Shown piece after piece: positions 43,316 through 50,066 of a DNA stretch of 64,000 bases. The position numbers were made by a program, and so were the translations under genes. Origin of the DNA: Simplicispira sedimenti. Its GTDB lineage: Bacteria > Pseudomonadota > Gammaproteobacteria > Burkholderiales > Burkholderiaceae_C. A model generated the notes under the pieces. That model was not told where the DNA came from, did no database searches, and saw nothing but the letters and a program-made list of their open reading frames with translations. Location: contig NZ_JAKVIJ010000008.1 of NCBI RefSeq assembly GCF_022760965.1, positions 1-64,000 of the forward strand. The letters are read 5' to 3'. Every line of letters begins with the position of its first letter. Within the stretch, counting starts at the first letter, position 1.

Positions 43316-43390
43316 TGGTGGGTGATACATGGATCGAACATGTGACCCCTGCCGTGTGAAGGCAGTGCTCTACCGCTGAGCTAATCACCC
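43316..43390 (-). tRNA. tRNA-Val (anticodon CAC), copy 1 (promoter-distal)
   Basis: 75 nt with encoded CCA. Acceptor GGGTGAT/ATCACCC, anticodon stem CTGCC/GGCAG with loop TTCACAC (anticodon CAC), T-loop TGTTCGATCCATG. Identical to the next two copies. Confidence 0.95.
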
Positions 43391-43427
43391 ATTGGCACTG
43401 CTCGAAGTGAGCAATGCCACGAAACGC

Positions 43428-43502
43428 TGGTGGGTGATACATGGATCGAACATGTGACCCCTGCCGTGTGAAGGCAGTGCTCTACCGCTGAGCTAATCAC
43501 CC
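43428..43502 (-). tRNA. tRNA-Val (anticodon CAC), copy 2
   Basis: Identical in sequence to copy 1 and separated from it by a 37-nt spacer. The repeat unit (tRNA plus spacer) is exactly 112 bp. Confidence 0.95.
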
Positions 43503-43539
43503 ATTGGCACTGCTCGAAGTGAGCAATGCCACGAAACGC

Positions 43540-43614
43540 TGGTGGGTGATACATGGATCGAACATGTGACCCCTGCCGTGTGAAGGCAGTGCTCTACCGC
43601 TGAGCTAATCACCC
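43540..43614 (-). tRNA. tRNA-Val (anticodon CAC), copy 3 (promoter-proximal)
   Basis: Identical to the other two copies, with the same 37-nt spacer on its downstream side. It is the first to be transcribed on the minus strand, 37 nt after the dnaQ stop codon. Confidence 0.95.
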
Positions 43615-43636
43615 GTTGTCGTTGCGACAGCCCGCT

Positions 43637-43665
43637 ATTATGGCACAGCTTTCAGGCGGTTTGCA
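43637..43665 (-). promoter_or_regulatory. Candidate promoter of the tRNA-Val cluster
   Basis: On the minus strand: -35-like TGCAAA (43665-43660), 17-bp spacer, -10 CATAAT (43642-43637), then a GC-rich discriminator AGCGGGC typical of stable-RNA promoters. It overlaps the dnaQ 3' end. The -35 match is poor. Confidence 0.4.
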
Positions 43666-44365
43666 GCTTGCGCCACACTGTTTTGCCTTTGCTCTCCTTG
43701 TCGAGCTGCGCCAGCAGGGCTTCGTGCGCTGCCAGCTCCTGATCGTTGGCCTGCAGCACGGGCAGATGCAGACCACTCAGGTCGATGCTGGCCGCCCTGG
43801 GGCCGCCGCCTGTGTCGCCGGCATCGTCGGCGATGAGCAGCGCGTCCTGCCCACGCGTGAGGCAGATGTACACATCGGCGAGCAGCTCGGCATCAAGCAG
43901 TGCGCCATGCAAGGTGCGGGCCGAGTTGTCCACGCCCAGGCGGTCGCACAGTGCATCGAGCGAGTTGCGCTTGCCGGGGAACATTTCCTTGGCCAGCGCC
44001 AGCGTATCGACAATGCCCGCCACATGGCTGGCCAGTGGGGGCAGATTCAGCCGCTCCAGCTCCTTGTTGATGAAGCCGACGTCGAACGCAGCGTTGTGGA
44101 TGATGATTTCCGCATCGCGCATGAAGTCCAGAATCTGGTCGGCCACTTCCGCGAACTTGGGCTTGTCGCTGAGGAACTCGGTGGTCAGGCCGTGCACGCG
44201 CAGGGCGCCCTCTTCGCTCTCGCGCTCCGGGTTGATGTACAGGTGCAGCCTTCGCCCGGTGAGCTTGCGGTGCAGCAACTCCACGCACCCTATCTCCAGG
44301 ATGCGGTCGCCGTTCTCGGCCGACAGGCCCGTGGTTTCCGTATCGAAGACAACCTGCCGCGCCAT
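43652..44365 (-). CDS. dnaQ: DNA polymerase III epsilon subunit (3'-5' proofreading exonuclease)
   Basis: 237 residues. Exonuclease motifs: ExoI VFDTETTGL, ExoII NAAFDVGF, ExoIII HGALLDAELLADVY with the His of the DnaQ-H type. The C-terminal tail (about 185-237) should bind the alpha subunit. The start codon overlaps the fdx stop (TGATG), placing this replication gene at the end of the isc operon. No beta-clamp motif was searched for in detail. Full length for the family. Confidence 0.94.
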   Translation of the reverse strand: MARQVVFDTETTGLSAENGDRILEIGCVELLHRKLTGRRLHLYINPERESEEGALRVHGLTTEFLSDKPKFAEVADQILDFMRDAEIIIHNAAFDVGFINKELERLNLPPLASHVAGIVDTLALAKEMFPGKRNSLDALCDRLGVDNSARTLHGALLDAELLADVYICLTRGQDALLIADDAGDTGGGPRAASIDLSGLHLPVLQANDQELAAHEALLAQLDKESKGKTVWRKLQTA

Positions 44366-44703
44366 CAGTGGTTTTCCTTGGCGTGGTTGATGGTGTACTT
44401 GGGGATCTCGATGGTCACGTTCTGCTGCGCCAGGATGGCCTGGCACGACAGGCGCGATTGCGGCTCCAGGCCCCAGGCGCGATCGAGCAAGTCTTCTTCC
44501 TCTTCTTCCGCCTCGTTGAGCGAGGCATAGCCCTCACGCACGATCACGTGGCAGGTGGTGCAGGCGCAGCTCATGTCGCATGCGTGCTCGATGGCGATGT
44601 GGTTGTCGAGCAAAGCCTCGCAGATGGAGGTTCCGGCCGGAGCGGTGATTTCAGCGCCCTGGGGGCAGTACTCGGCGTGGGGCAGGATTCTGATGACGGG
44701 CAT
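44365..44703 (-). CDS. fdx: [2Fe-2S] ferredoxin of the ISC system
   Basis: 112 residues, adrenodoxin-type. Cluster cysteines are spaced C-x5-C-x2-C (ACDMSCACTTCH) with a fourth in LSCQA. Acidic stretch AEEEEEDLLDRAW follows. It supplies electrons for cluster assembly on IscU. The ATG at 44703 (MPVIRILPHAEYCPQGAEI) matches family starts; an open frame to 44745 adds 14 residues. It lies between hscA and dnaQ. Confidence 0.95.
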   Translation of the reverse strand: MPVIRILPHAEYCPQGAEITAPAGTSICEALLDNHIAIEHACDMSCACTTCHVIVREGYASLNEAEEEEEDLLDRAWGLEPQSRLSCQAILAQQNVTIEIPKYTINHAKENH

Positions 44704-44728
44704 GGCGCGTGGAACGATCAAGTTTTTT

Positions 44729-46591
44729 TTACAGGGTCCGCACATTCTGGCCCGCCAGGGCCTTGCGGATGCCGCGGTTCATGCGCTGCGCGGCAAAGGC
44801 CTCGGTGCCCTTGGCCAGGGCCTGGGTTGCGGCCTCCAGGGCCGGGGCGTCGGCCACTGCAGCTTGCAGGCGCAAGGCTTGCATGAGCGCATCGATATGG
44901 GTGCGTTCGTCGTCGCTGAGCAGGTCGCCATCGGCGTCCAGCGCGCTTTGCGTGGCCAGCAGCATGCGGTCGGCCTCCACGCGCGCCTCGGCCAGCGCTC
45001 GGGCCTGGATGTCTTGCTGGGCGGTGGCAAAGCTCTCTTGCAGCATGCGGGCGATCTGCTCGTCGCTCAGGCCGTAGCTGGGCTTGACGTCCACACGCGC
45101 TTCCACACCACTGGTCTGCTCCTTTGCGCTCACGTTGAGCAAGCCGTCGGCATCGATGGTGAAGGTGACTCGGATGCGCGCTGCACCGGCTGCCATGGGA
45201 GGAATGCCGCGCAGCTCAAAGCGGGCCAGACTGCGGCAGTCCTGCACCAGGTCGCGCTCGCCCTGCAGCACATGGATGGCCATGGCGGTCTGCCCGTCCT
45301 TGTAGGTGGTGAAGTCCTGTGCCTTGGCCGTGGGAATGGTTTCGTTGCGCGAGACGATGCGCTCCACCAGCCCGCCCATGGTTTCTATGCCCAGCGACAG
45401 CGGGATCACGTCCAGCAGCAGCAAGTCGCCATTGGCATTGTTGCCCGCCAACTGGTTGGCCTGGATGGCAGCGCCCAAGGCCACTACCTCGTCGGGATTG
45501 AGGTTGATCAGCGGCTCGCGGCCAAAGAACTGCGCCACCGCCTGGCGCACCTGCGGCATGCGTGTGGAGCCGCCCACCATGACCACACCTTGCACTTCGT
45601 CGGGCTGCAGGCCGGCGTCGCGCAAGGTGCGGCGTATCGCGGCCATGGAGCGCGCGGTCAACGGTGCCGTCACTGCTTCAAAATCTGATTTTTTAACATT
45701 AAATTGAACGCTAGCGCCCACCAATTCTGCGCTGAACGCTACTATTTCAGCAGCACTCAAGGCTTCCTTGCAGGCGCGTGCGGCCGCACGCACAGCGGCC
45801 TTGTCGGCCGCAGACTGCACCTGCACGCCCTGCTGGGCCAGCACCCATTGCGCGAGCGCGGCATCGTAGTCGTCACCGCCCAGGGCGGAGTCACCCCCGG
45901 TGGCGAGCACCTCGAACACGCCCTGCGCGAGCCGCAGGATGGAAATGTCGAACGTGCCTCCACCCAGGTCGTACACGGCGTAAATGCCTTCGCTGGCGTT
46001 GTCCAGCCCGTAGGCTATGGCCGCTGCCGTGGGCTCATTGATGAGACGCAGCAGGTTCAGGCCCGCAAGTTGTGCGGCGTCCTTGGTGGCCTGGCGCTGG
46101 GCATCGTCAAAGTAGGCCGGCACGGTGATGACCGCGCCGTACAGGTCTTCGTTGAAGGTATCTTCGGCGCGCTGGCGCAGCTTGGCCAGGATTTCTGCGC
46201 TGACTTCCACAGGCGACTTGATGCCGTCCGCCGTGGCGATGCCCACCATGCCGCCGTGCTCGGAATCCACCAAGGCGTAGGGCAATTGCTGCGCACCGGA
46301 GATGTCGCCTCGCCCCCGCCCCATCAGGCGTTTGGCCGATGCAATGGTGTTGGCTGCGTCCTGCTCCTGCAATTGCACAGCACTGTGACCGATCTGCCGC
46401 CCGCCTCCGGCAAGGTACCGCACCACCGAGGGCAACAGCACCCGGCCCTCTTCGTCGGGCAGGCATTCGGCCATGCCATGGCGCACGGCAGCGACCAGCG
46501 AGTGCGTGGTGCCCAGGTCTATGCCCACGGCAATGCGACGCTGGTGGGGATCGGCCGATTGGCCGGGTTCGGAAATCTGCAGCAGCGCCAT
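44729..46591 (-). CDS. hscA: Fe-S protein assembly chaperone HscA (Hsp70 type)
   Basis: 620 residues. ATP-dependent chaperone that releases clusters from IscU. Hsp70 landmarks are VGIDLGTTHSLVA, VITVPAYFDDAQRQATKDAA, INEPTAAAIAYGLD, and VYDLGGGTFDIS. Residues about 280-299 (EIVAFSAELVGASVQFNVK), in the subdomain IIB region of the ATPase domain, are encoded by an R1 repeat, with codons such as ATA and GTA unusual for the gene. The frame remains open and flanking similarity (ALSAAE, then FEAVTAPL) is intact. It stands 68 nt downstream of hscB. Confidence 0.96.
   Translation of the reverse strand: MALLQISEPGQSADPHQRRIAVGIDLGTTHSLVAAVRHGMAECLPDEEGRVLLPSVVRYLAGGGRQIGHSAVQLQEQDAANTIASAKRLMGRGRGDISGAQQLPYALVDSEHGGMVGIATADGIKSPVEVSAEILAKLRQRAEDTFNEDLYGAVITVPAYFDDAQRQATKDAAQLAGLNLLRLINEPTAAAIAYGLDNASEGIYAVYDLGGGTFDISILRLAQGVFEVLATGGDSALGGDDYDAALAQWVLAQQGVQVQSAADKAAVRAAARACKEALSAAEIVAFSAELVGASVQFNVKKSDFEAVTAPLTARSMAAIRRTLRDAGLQPDEVQGVVMVGGSTRMPQVRQAVAQFFGREPLINLNPDEVVALGAAIQANQLAGNNANGDLLLLDVIPLSLGIETMGGLVERIVSRNETIPTAKAQDFTTYKDGQTAMAIHVLQGERDLVQDCRSLARFELRGIPPMAAGAARIRVTFTIDADGLLNVSAKEQTSGVEARVDVKPSYGLSDEQIARMLQESFATAQQDIQARALAEARVEADRMLLATQSALDADGDLLSDDERTHIDALMQALRLQAAVADAPALEAATQALAKGTEAFAAQRMNRGIRKALAGQNVRTL
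45695..45752 (-). repeat. R1 palindromic repeat, copy E, inside hscA (sense orientation)
   Basis: On the minus strand: GCTGAAATAGTAGCGTTCAG, CGCAGAATTGGTGGGCGCTA, GCGTTCAATTTAATGT. More diverged than the intergenic copies but keeps the ATAGTAGC start, AGCGC, GGGCGCTAG blocks and spacing. It encodes IVAFSAELVGASV. Confidence 0.65.
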
Positions 46592-46659
46592 GAGTGCTTG
46601 GTAATTCTGTGAAAAGCCGCTGCACTGGTCAGATGGCAGTCGGCGGATGGATGCGGGCG

Positions 46660-47178
46660 CTATTGTCCCAGTTGTTCCAGGCGGCGATCGATGTCGCGCG
46701 CAAAACGCTCGATGAACATCAGCGCCCGCACCTGGGCTGCGGCCGCAGCGTAGTCCTGCGCACCGTCCAGCAGTTCGCCGCAGCGTGCCAGGGCCTGCTG
46801 GCGGGCCGCACGCACCTGGGCATCCAGGGCGTCGATGTCGCTCGCGCCTTGCGCCTCGTCCAGCGCTTCGCGCCACTCCATCTGCTGCATCAGAAAGGCG
46901 GCAGGCATGGCAGTGTTGTCCTCGGCACCAATGGGGGCACCGCCCAGTTCGCACAGATAGGCAGCGCGCTTGAGCGGGTCCTTGAGGCGCTGGTAGGCTT
47001 CGTTGATGCGCACTGACCACTGCATGGCCACGCGCTGCGCCGCCGTGCCATGCTGGGCGTGGCGATCGGGGTGCGCCTGGCGCTGCAGATCCTTCCAGCG
47101 CGCATCAATGTCGGCCCGCTCCTGCGCAAAGCGCCGGGGCAGGCCAAACAGCGTGAAATCGTCCGACTGCAGGTTCAC
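46660..47178 (-). CDS. hscB: Fe-S assembly J-domain co-chaperone HscB
   Basis: 172 residues. Stimulates HscA ATPase and recruits IscU. J-domain helices with the HPD tripeptide (QRQAHPDRHAQ) lie in residues about 8-75; the C-terminal three-helix domain for IscU binding follows (MQQMEWREALDEA). The gene is co-directional with iscA upstream (18 nt) and hscA downstream. Confidence 0.95.
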   Translation of the reverse strand: MNLQSDDFTLFGLPRRFAQERADIDARWKDLQRQAHPDRHAQHGTAAQRVAMQWSVRINEAYQRLKDPLKRAAYLCELGGAPIGAEDNTAMPAAFLMQQMEWREALDEAQGASDIDALDAQVRAARQQALARCGELLDGAQDYAAAAAQVRALMFIERFARDIDRRLEQLGQ

Positions 47179-47196
47179 ATCAAAGCCCGCAGCCGC

Positions 47197-47520
47197 TCAG
47201 ACCCGGAAGCTCTCGCCGCAGCCGCAGCGGTCGCGCTCGTTGGGGTTGCTGAAGCGAAAGCCCTCGTTCAAGCCTTCGCGGACGAAGTCGAGTTCCGTGC
47301 CGTCGATGTAGGCCAGGCTCTTGGGGTCGATCAGCAGTTTGACGCCATGCTGCTCAAAAACGATGTCTCCGGGCTCGGCTTCGTCCACATACTCGAGCTT
47401 GTAGGCCAGGCCCGAGCAGCCGCTGGTCTTGACACCCAAGCGCACGCCCAGTCCCTTGCCCCTGCGCGACAGGTAACGGCTGACATGCCGGGCTGCCGCT
47501 TCAGTCATTGTGATGGCCAT
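47197..47520 (-). CDS. iscA: Iron-sulfur cluster assembly protein IscA
   Basis: 107 residues, A-type carrier. The three conserved cysteines are visible: Cys35 (TSGCSGLAY) and the C-terminal Cys-Gly-Cys (DRCGCGESF). It delivers or traffics Fe-S clusters or iron. It is separated by 6 nt from the end of iscU and 18 nt from hscB. Confidence 0.96.
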   Translation of the reverse strand: MAITMTEAAARHVSRYLSRRGKGLGVRLGVKTSGCSGLAYKLEYVDEAEPGDIVFEQHGVKLLIDPKSLAYIDGTELDFVREGLNEGFRFSNPNERDRCGCGESFRV

Positions 47521-47526
47521 GGTGTC

Positions 47527-47925
47527 TCATGCCGCCGTGGTGCTGGCGTGTTTGGTGCGGTAGTCGTTGACAGCTGCCTTGATGGCGTCTTCGGCCAGGA
47601 TGGAGCAGTGGATCTTGACCGGCGGAAGCGCCAGCTCTTCAGCGATCTGGCTGTTCTTGAGCGCCGCGGCCTCGTCCAGCGTCTTGCCCTTGACCCATTC
47701 GGTCACCAGCGACGACGAGGCGATGGCCGAGCCACATCCGTAGGTCTTGAAGCGCGCGTCCTCGATCACGCCCGTCTCGGGGTTGACCTTGATCTGCAGC
47801 TTCATCACGTCGCCGCAGGCAGGCGCACCGACCATGCCGGTGCCCACGCTGTCGTCGCCCTTGTCGAACGAGCCCACATTGCGCGGGTGCTCGTAATGGT
47901 CAATCACTTTTTCGGAGTAAGCCAT
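47527..47925 (-). CDS. iscU: Fe-S cluster assembly scaffold IscU
   Basis: 132 residues. Scaffold on which IscS-derived sulfur and iron form clusters. Ligand cysteines are in VGAPACGDVMKLQ, KTYGCGSAIASSS and LPPVKIHCSILAE; the HscA recognition motif LPPVK is intact. It lies 39 nt after iscS. Confidence 0.97.
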   Translation of the reverse strand: MAYSEKVIDHYEHPRNVGSFDKGDDSVGTGMVGAPACGDVMKLQIKVNPETGVIEDARFKTYGCGSAIASSSLVTEWVKGKTLDEAAALKNSQIAEELALPPVKIHCSILAEDAIKAAVNDYRTKHASTTAA

Positions 47926-47964
47926 GGTGTTTACCTCATCGATGGGTTGCGGTGGGGTGCGGCC

Positions 47965-49185
47965 TCAATGGGCAGCCCACTGGATGGAATTGAGATCCAC
48001 GCCGTCCTGGTACATCTCCCACAGGGGGCTCAACTCGCGCAGCTTGGCCACGTTCTCGCGGATGGTGGCAATCGCGTAGTCGATCTCTTCCTCGGTGGTG
48101 AAACGGCCAATGGTCATGCGCAGGCTGCTGTGGGCAAGCTCGTCGCTGCGGCCCAGGGCGCGCAGCACATAGCTGGGCTCCAGACTGGCCGAGGTGCAGG
48201 CAGAACCCGAGGACACCGCCAGGCCCTTGATGCCCATGATCAGCGACTCGCCCTCAACGTAGTTGAAGCTCATGTTCAGGTTGTGCGGCACGCGACGCGT
48301 CAGGTCGCCATTGACGAACACCTGCTCGAGGTCGCTCAGCCCGTCCAGCAGGCGCTTTTGCAGCGCACGGGCCTTGGCCAGGTCTTGCGCCATTTCCTCG
48401 CGCGCCAGGCGGAAGGCCTCGCCCATGCCCACGATCTGGTGGGTGGGCAGCGTGCCCGAACGCATGCCGCGCTCATGGCCACCACCGTGCATTTGTGCCT
48501 CCAGGCGCACGCGCGGCTTGCGGCGCACGTACAAGGCACCAATGCCCTTGGGCCCGTAGGTCTTGTGCGAGGCCAGGCTCATCAAATCGACAGGCAGGGT
48601 CTTGAGGTCAATCTCCACCTTGCCGGTGGCCTGGGCTGCGTCCACGTGGAGGAGGACGCCCTTCTCACGGCACATCGCGCCGATGGCGGGAATGTCCTGG
48701 ATCACGCCGATCTCGTTGTTCACGAACATGACGCTGACCAGAATCGTGTCCGGACGCAGGGCCGCCTTGAAGGCATCCAGGTCAAGCAGACCGTTTTCCT
48801 GCACTTCGAGGTAGGTGACCTCAAAACCTTGGCGCTCCATCTCGCGCATGGTGTCGAGCACAGCCTTGTGCTCGGTCTTGACGGTGACGAGGTGCTTGCC
48901 CTTGCCTTGGTAGAAATGGCCCGCGCCCTTGATGGCGAGGTTGTTGGATTCGGTGGCGCCGCTGGTCCAGACGATCTCGCGCGGGTCGGCGCCGATCAGG
49001 TCGGCCACCTGGGTGCGAGCCTTCTCGACGGCCTCCTCCGCCTCCCAGCCCCAGGCGTGGCTGCGCGATGCGGGGTTGCCGAAATGCTCGCGCAACCAGG
49101 GGATCATGGCGTCCGCTACGCGCGGATCGACCGGCGTGGTAGCGCCATAGTCAAGATAGATGGGAAAGTGCGGTGTCATGTCCAT
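47965..49185 (-). CDS. iscS: Cysteine desulfurase IscS
   Basis: 406 residues. PLP enzyme that mobilises sulfur from cysteine for clusters and tRNA thiolation. PLP-Lys is in LASHKTYGPKGIGALYV, and the persulfide cysteine is in the loop SGSACTSASLEPSYVL. The ATG at 49185 (MDMTPHFPIYLDYGATTPVD) was chosen over an open-frame extension; a second ATG two codons later is also possible. It is between iscR and iscU. Confidence 0.97.
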   Translation of the reverse strand: MDMTPHFPIYLDYGATTPVDPRVADAMIPWLREHFGNPASRSHAWGWEAEEAVEKARTQVADLIGADPREIVWTSGATESNNLAIKGAGHFYQGKGKHLVTVKTEHKAVLDTMREMERQGFEVTYLEVQENGLLDLDAFKAALRPDTILVSVMFVNNEIGVIQDIPAIGAMCREKGVLLHVDAAQATGKVEIDLKTLPVDLMSLASHKTYGPKGIGALYVRRKPRVRLEAQMHGGGHERGMRSGTLPTHQIVGMGEAFRLAREEMAQDLAKARALQKRLLDGLSDLEQVFVNGDLTRRVPHNLNMSFNYVEGESLIMGIKGLAVSSGSACTSASLEPSYVLRALGRSDELAHSSLRMTIGRFTTEEEIDYAIATIRENVAKLRELSPLWEMYQDGVDLNSIQWAAH

Positions 49186-49301
49186 GGCTGGCTCAGTGTG
49201 GGGTTCTGGCTGGCAATTCTCGACGCTAGTGCAGTCTGCCGCAGGCAAAGGCACGCACGACCCTGATGGCCGTGGGGGCCTTCACCCGGCCTGCACGTCA
49301 A

Positions 49302-49838
49302 TCAGGATTTGGCGAAAACGTTGCCCAGGGCAAACACGGAATTGGGCGCGTTGACGCGGATGGGTTTGACCACCGGCGTGGTGGAGATGGCACGGCGCGC
49401 TGCCGGCTTGTCTTCCACCTGCAGGCCGCGGGCCAGTTGGTCGTCCACCAGCTTTTGCAACGTGACAGAGTCCAAAAACTCGACCACACGCTGGTTGAGG
49501 GTGGCCCACAGGTCGTGGGTCATGCAGCGGCTGCCATCGCCACCGCAGTTTTCCTTGCCGCCGCACTGGGTGGCGTCAATGGGCTCATCGACCGAGACGA
49601 TGATGTCGGCAATGGTGATTTCAGCCGCCTTGCGCGCCAAGGTGTAGCCGCCCCCCGGGCCCCGGGTGGACTCGACCAGTTCATGGCGGCGCAGCTTGCC
49701 AAAGAGCTGTTCCAGGTACGACAGCGAAATGCGCTGGCGTTGGCTGATGGCGGCCAGGGTGACAGGCCCATTGTTCTGGCGCAGGGCCAGGTCGATCATG
49801 GCGGTGACCGCAAAACGGCCTTTGGTGGTGAGACGCAT
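49302..49838 (-). CDS. iscR: Iron-sulfur cluster regulator IscR (Rrf2 family)
   Basis: 178 residues. [2Fe-2S]-containing repressor of the isc operon. N-terminal winged helix (MRLTTKGRFAVTAMIDLAL; SLSYLEQLFGKLRRHELVES). The cluster ligands are C-x5-C-x6-C-x2-H (CGGKENCGGDGSRCMTH), one residue longer between the second and third Cys than in E. coli (C-x5-C-x5-C). The C-terminus is extended by a basic/Pro segment. AAGGAG lies just before the ATG. A predicted IscR box covers the upstream promoter, implying autorepression. Confidence 0.95.
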   Translation of the reverse strand: MRLTTKGRFAVTAMIDLALRQNNGPVTLAAISQRQRISLSYLEQLFGKLRRHELVESTRGPGGGYTLARKAAEITIADIIVSVDEPIDATQCGGKENCGGDGSRCMTHDLWATLNQRVVEFLDSVTLQKLVDDQLARGLQVEDKPAARRAISTTPVVKPIRVNAPNSVFALGNVFAKS

Positions 49839-49986
49839 CGCAAGCTCCTTGTTGTGTGGCTTGTTGGTTCATGAATTGCCCGCAAGGTTCATGGCCTGCA
49901 GGTCCCGTCTCCGCCCTTTTTTCTGCCCCGCCCCGCGGATTGGCAGACCCTTCATTTGCGTGGGTTTTGTTCTGTTTGTGTGGCAA

Positions 49987-50021
49987 ATTGTACCAGATTC
50001 CAGATTATTTTTGTCGGGTAA
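49987..50021 (-). promoter_or_regulatory. isc operon promoter with type 1 IscR box
   Basis: On the minus strand 50021-49997 matches the E. coli type 1 IscR consensus (ATASYYGACTRwwwYAGTC...) at about 20 of 25 positions by eye, including CCCGACA and AATC. Ten bases below is an extended -10, TGGTACAAT (TACAAT at 49992-49987). No ideal -35 is seen, as usual where the box overlaps it. The leader to iscR is about 140 nt. Confidence 0.6.
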
Positions 50022-50066
50022 GTAAACTCTTTGGTCGCAATTCGCCGCAAAAGTTGCAATGACCTG

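Noticed and set aside
43316..43614. Regular 112-bp direct repeats resembling a CRISPR-like array
   Set aside because: The repeats are tRNA-Val genes and the spacers are identical to each other, unlike CRISPR spacers.
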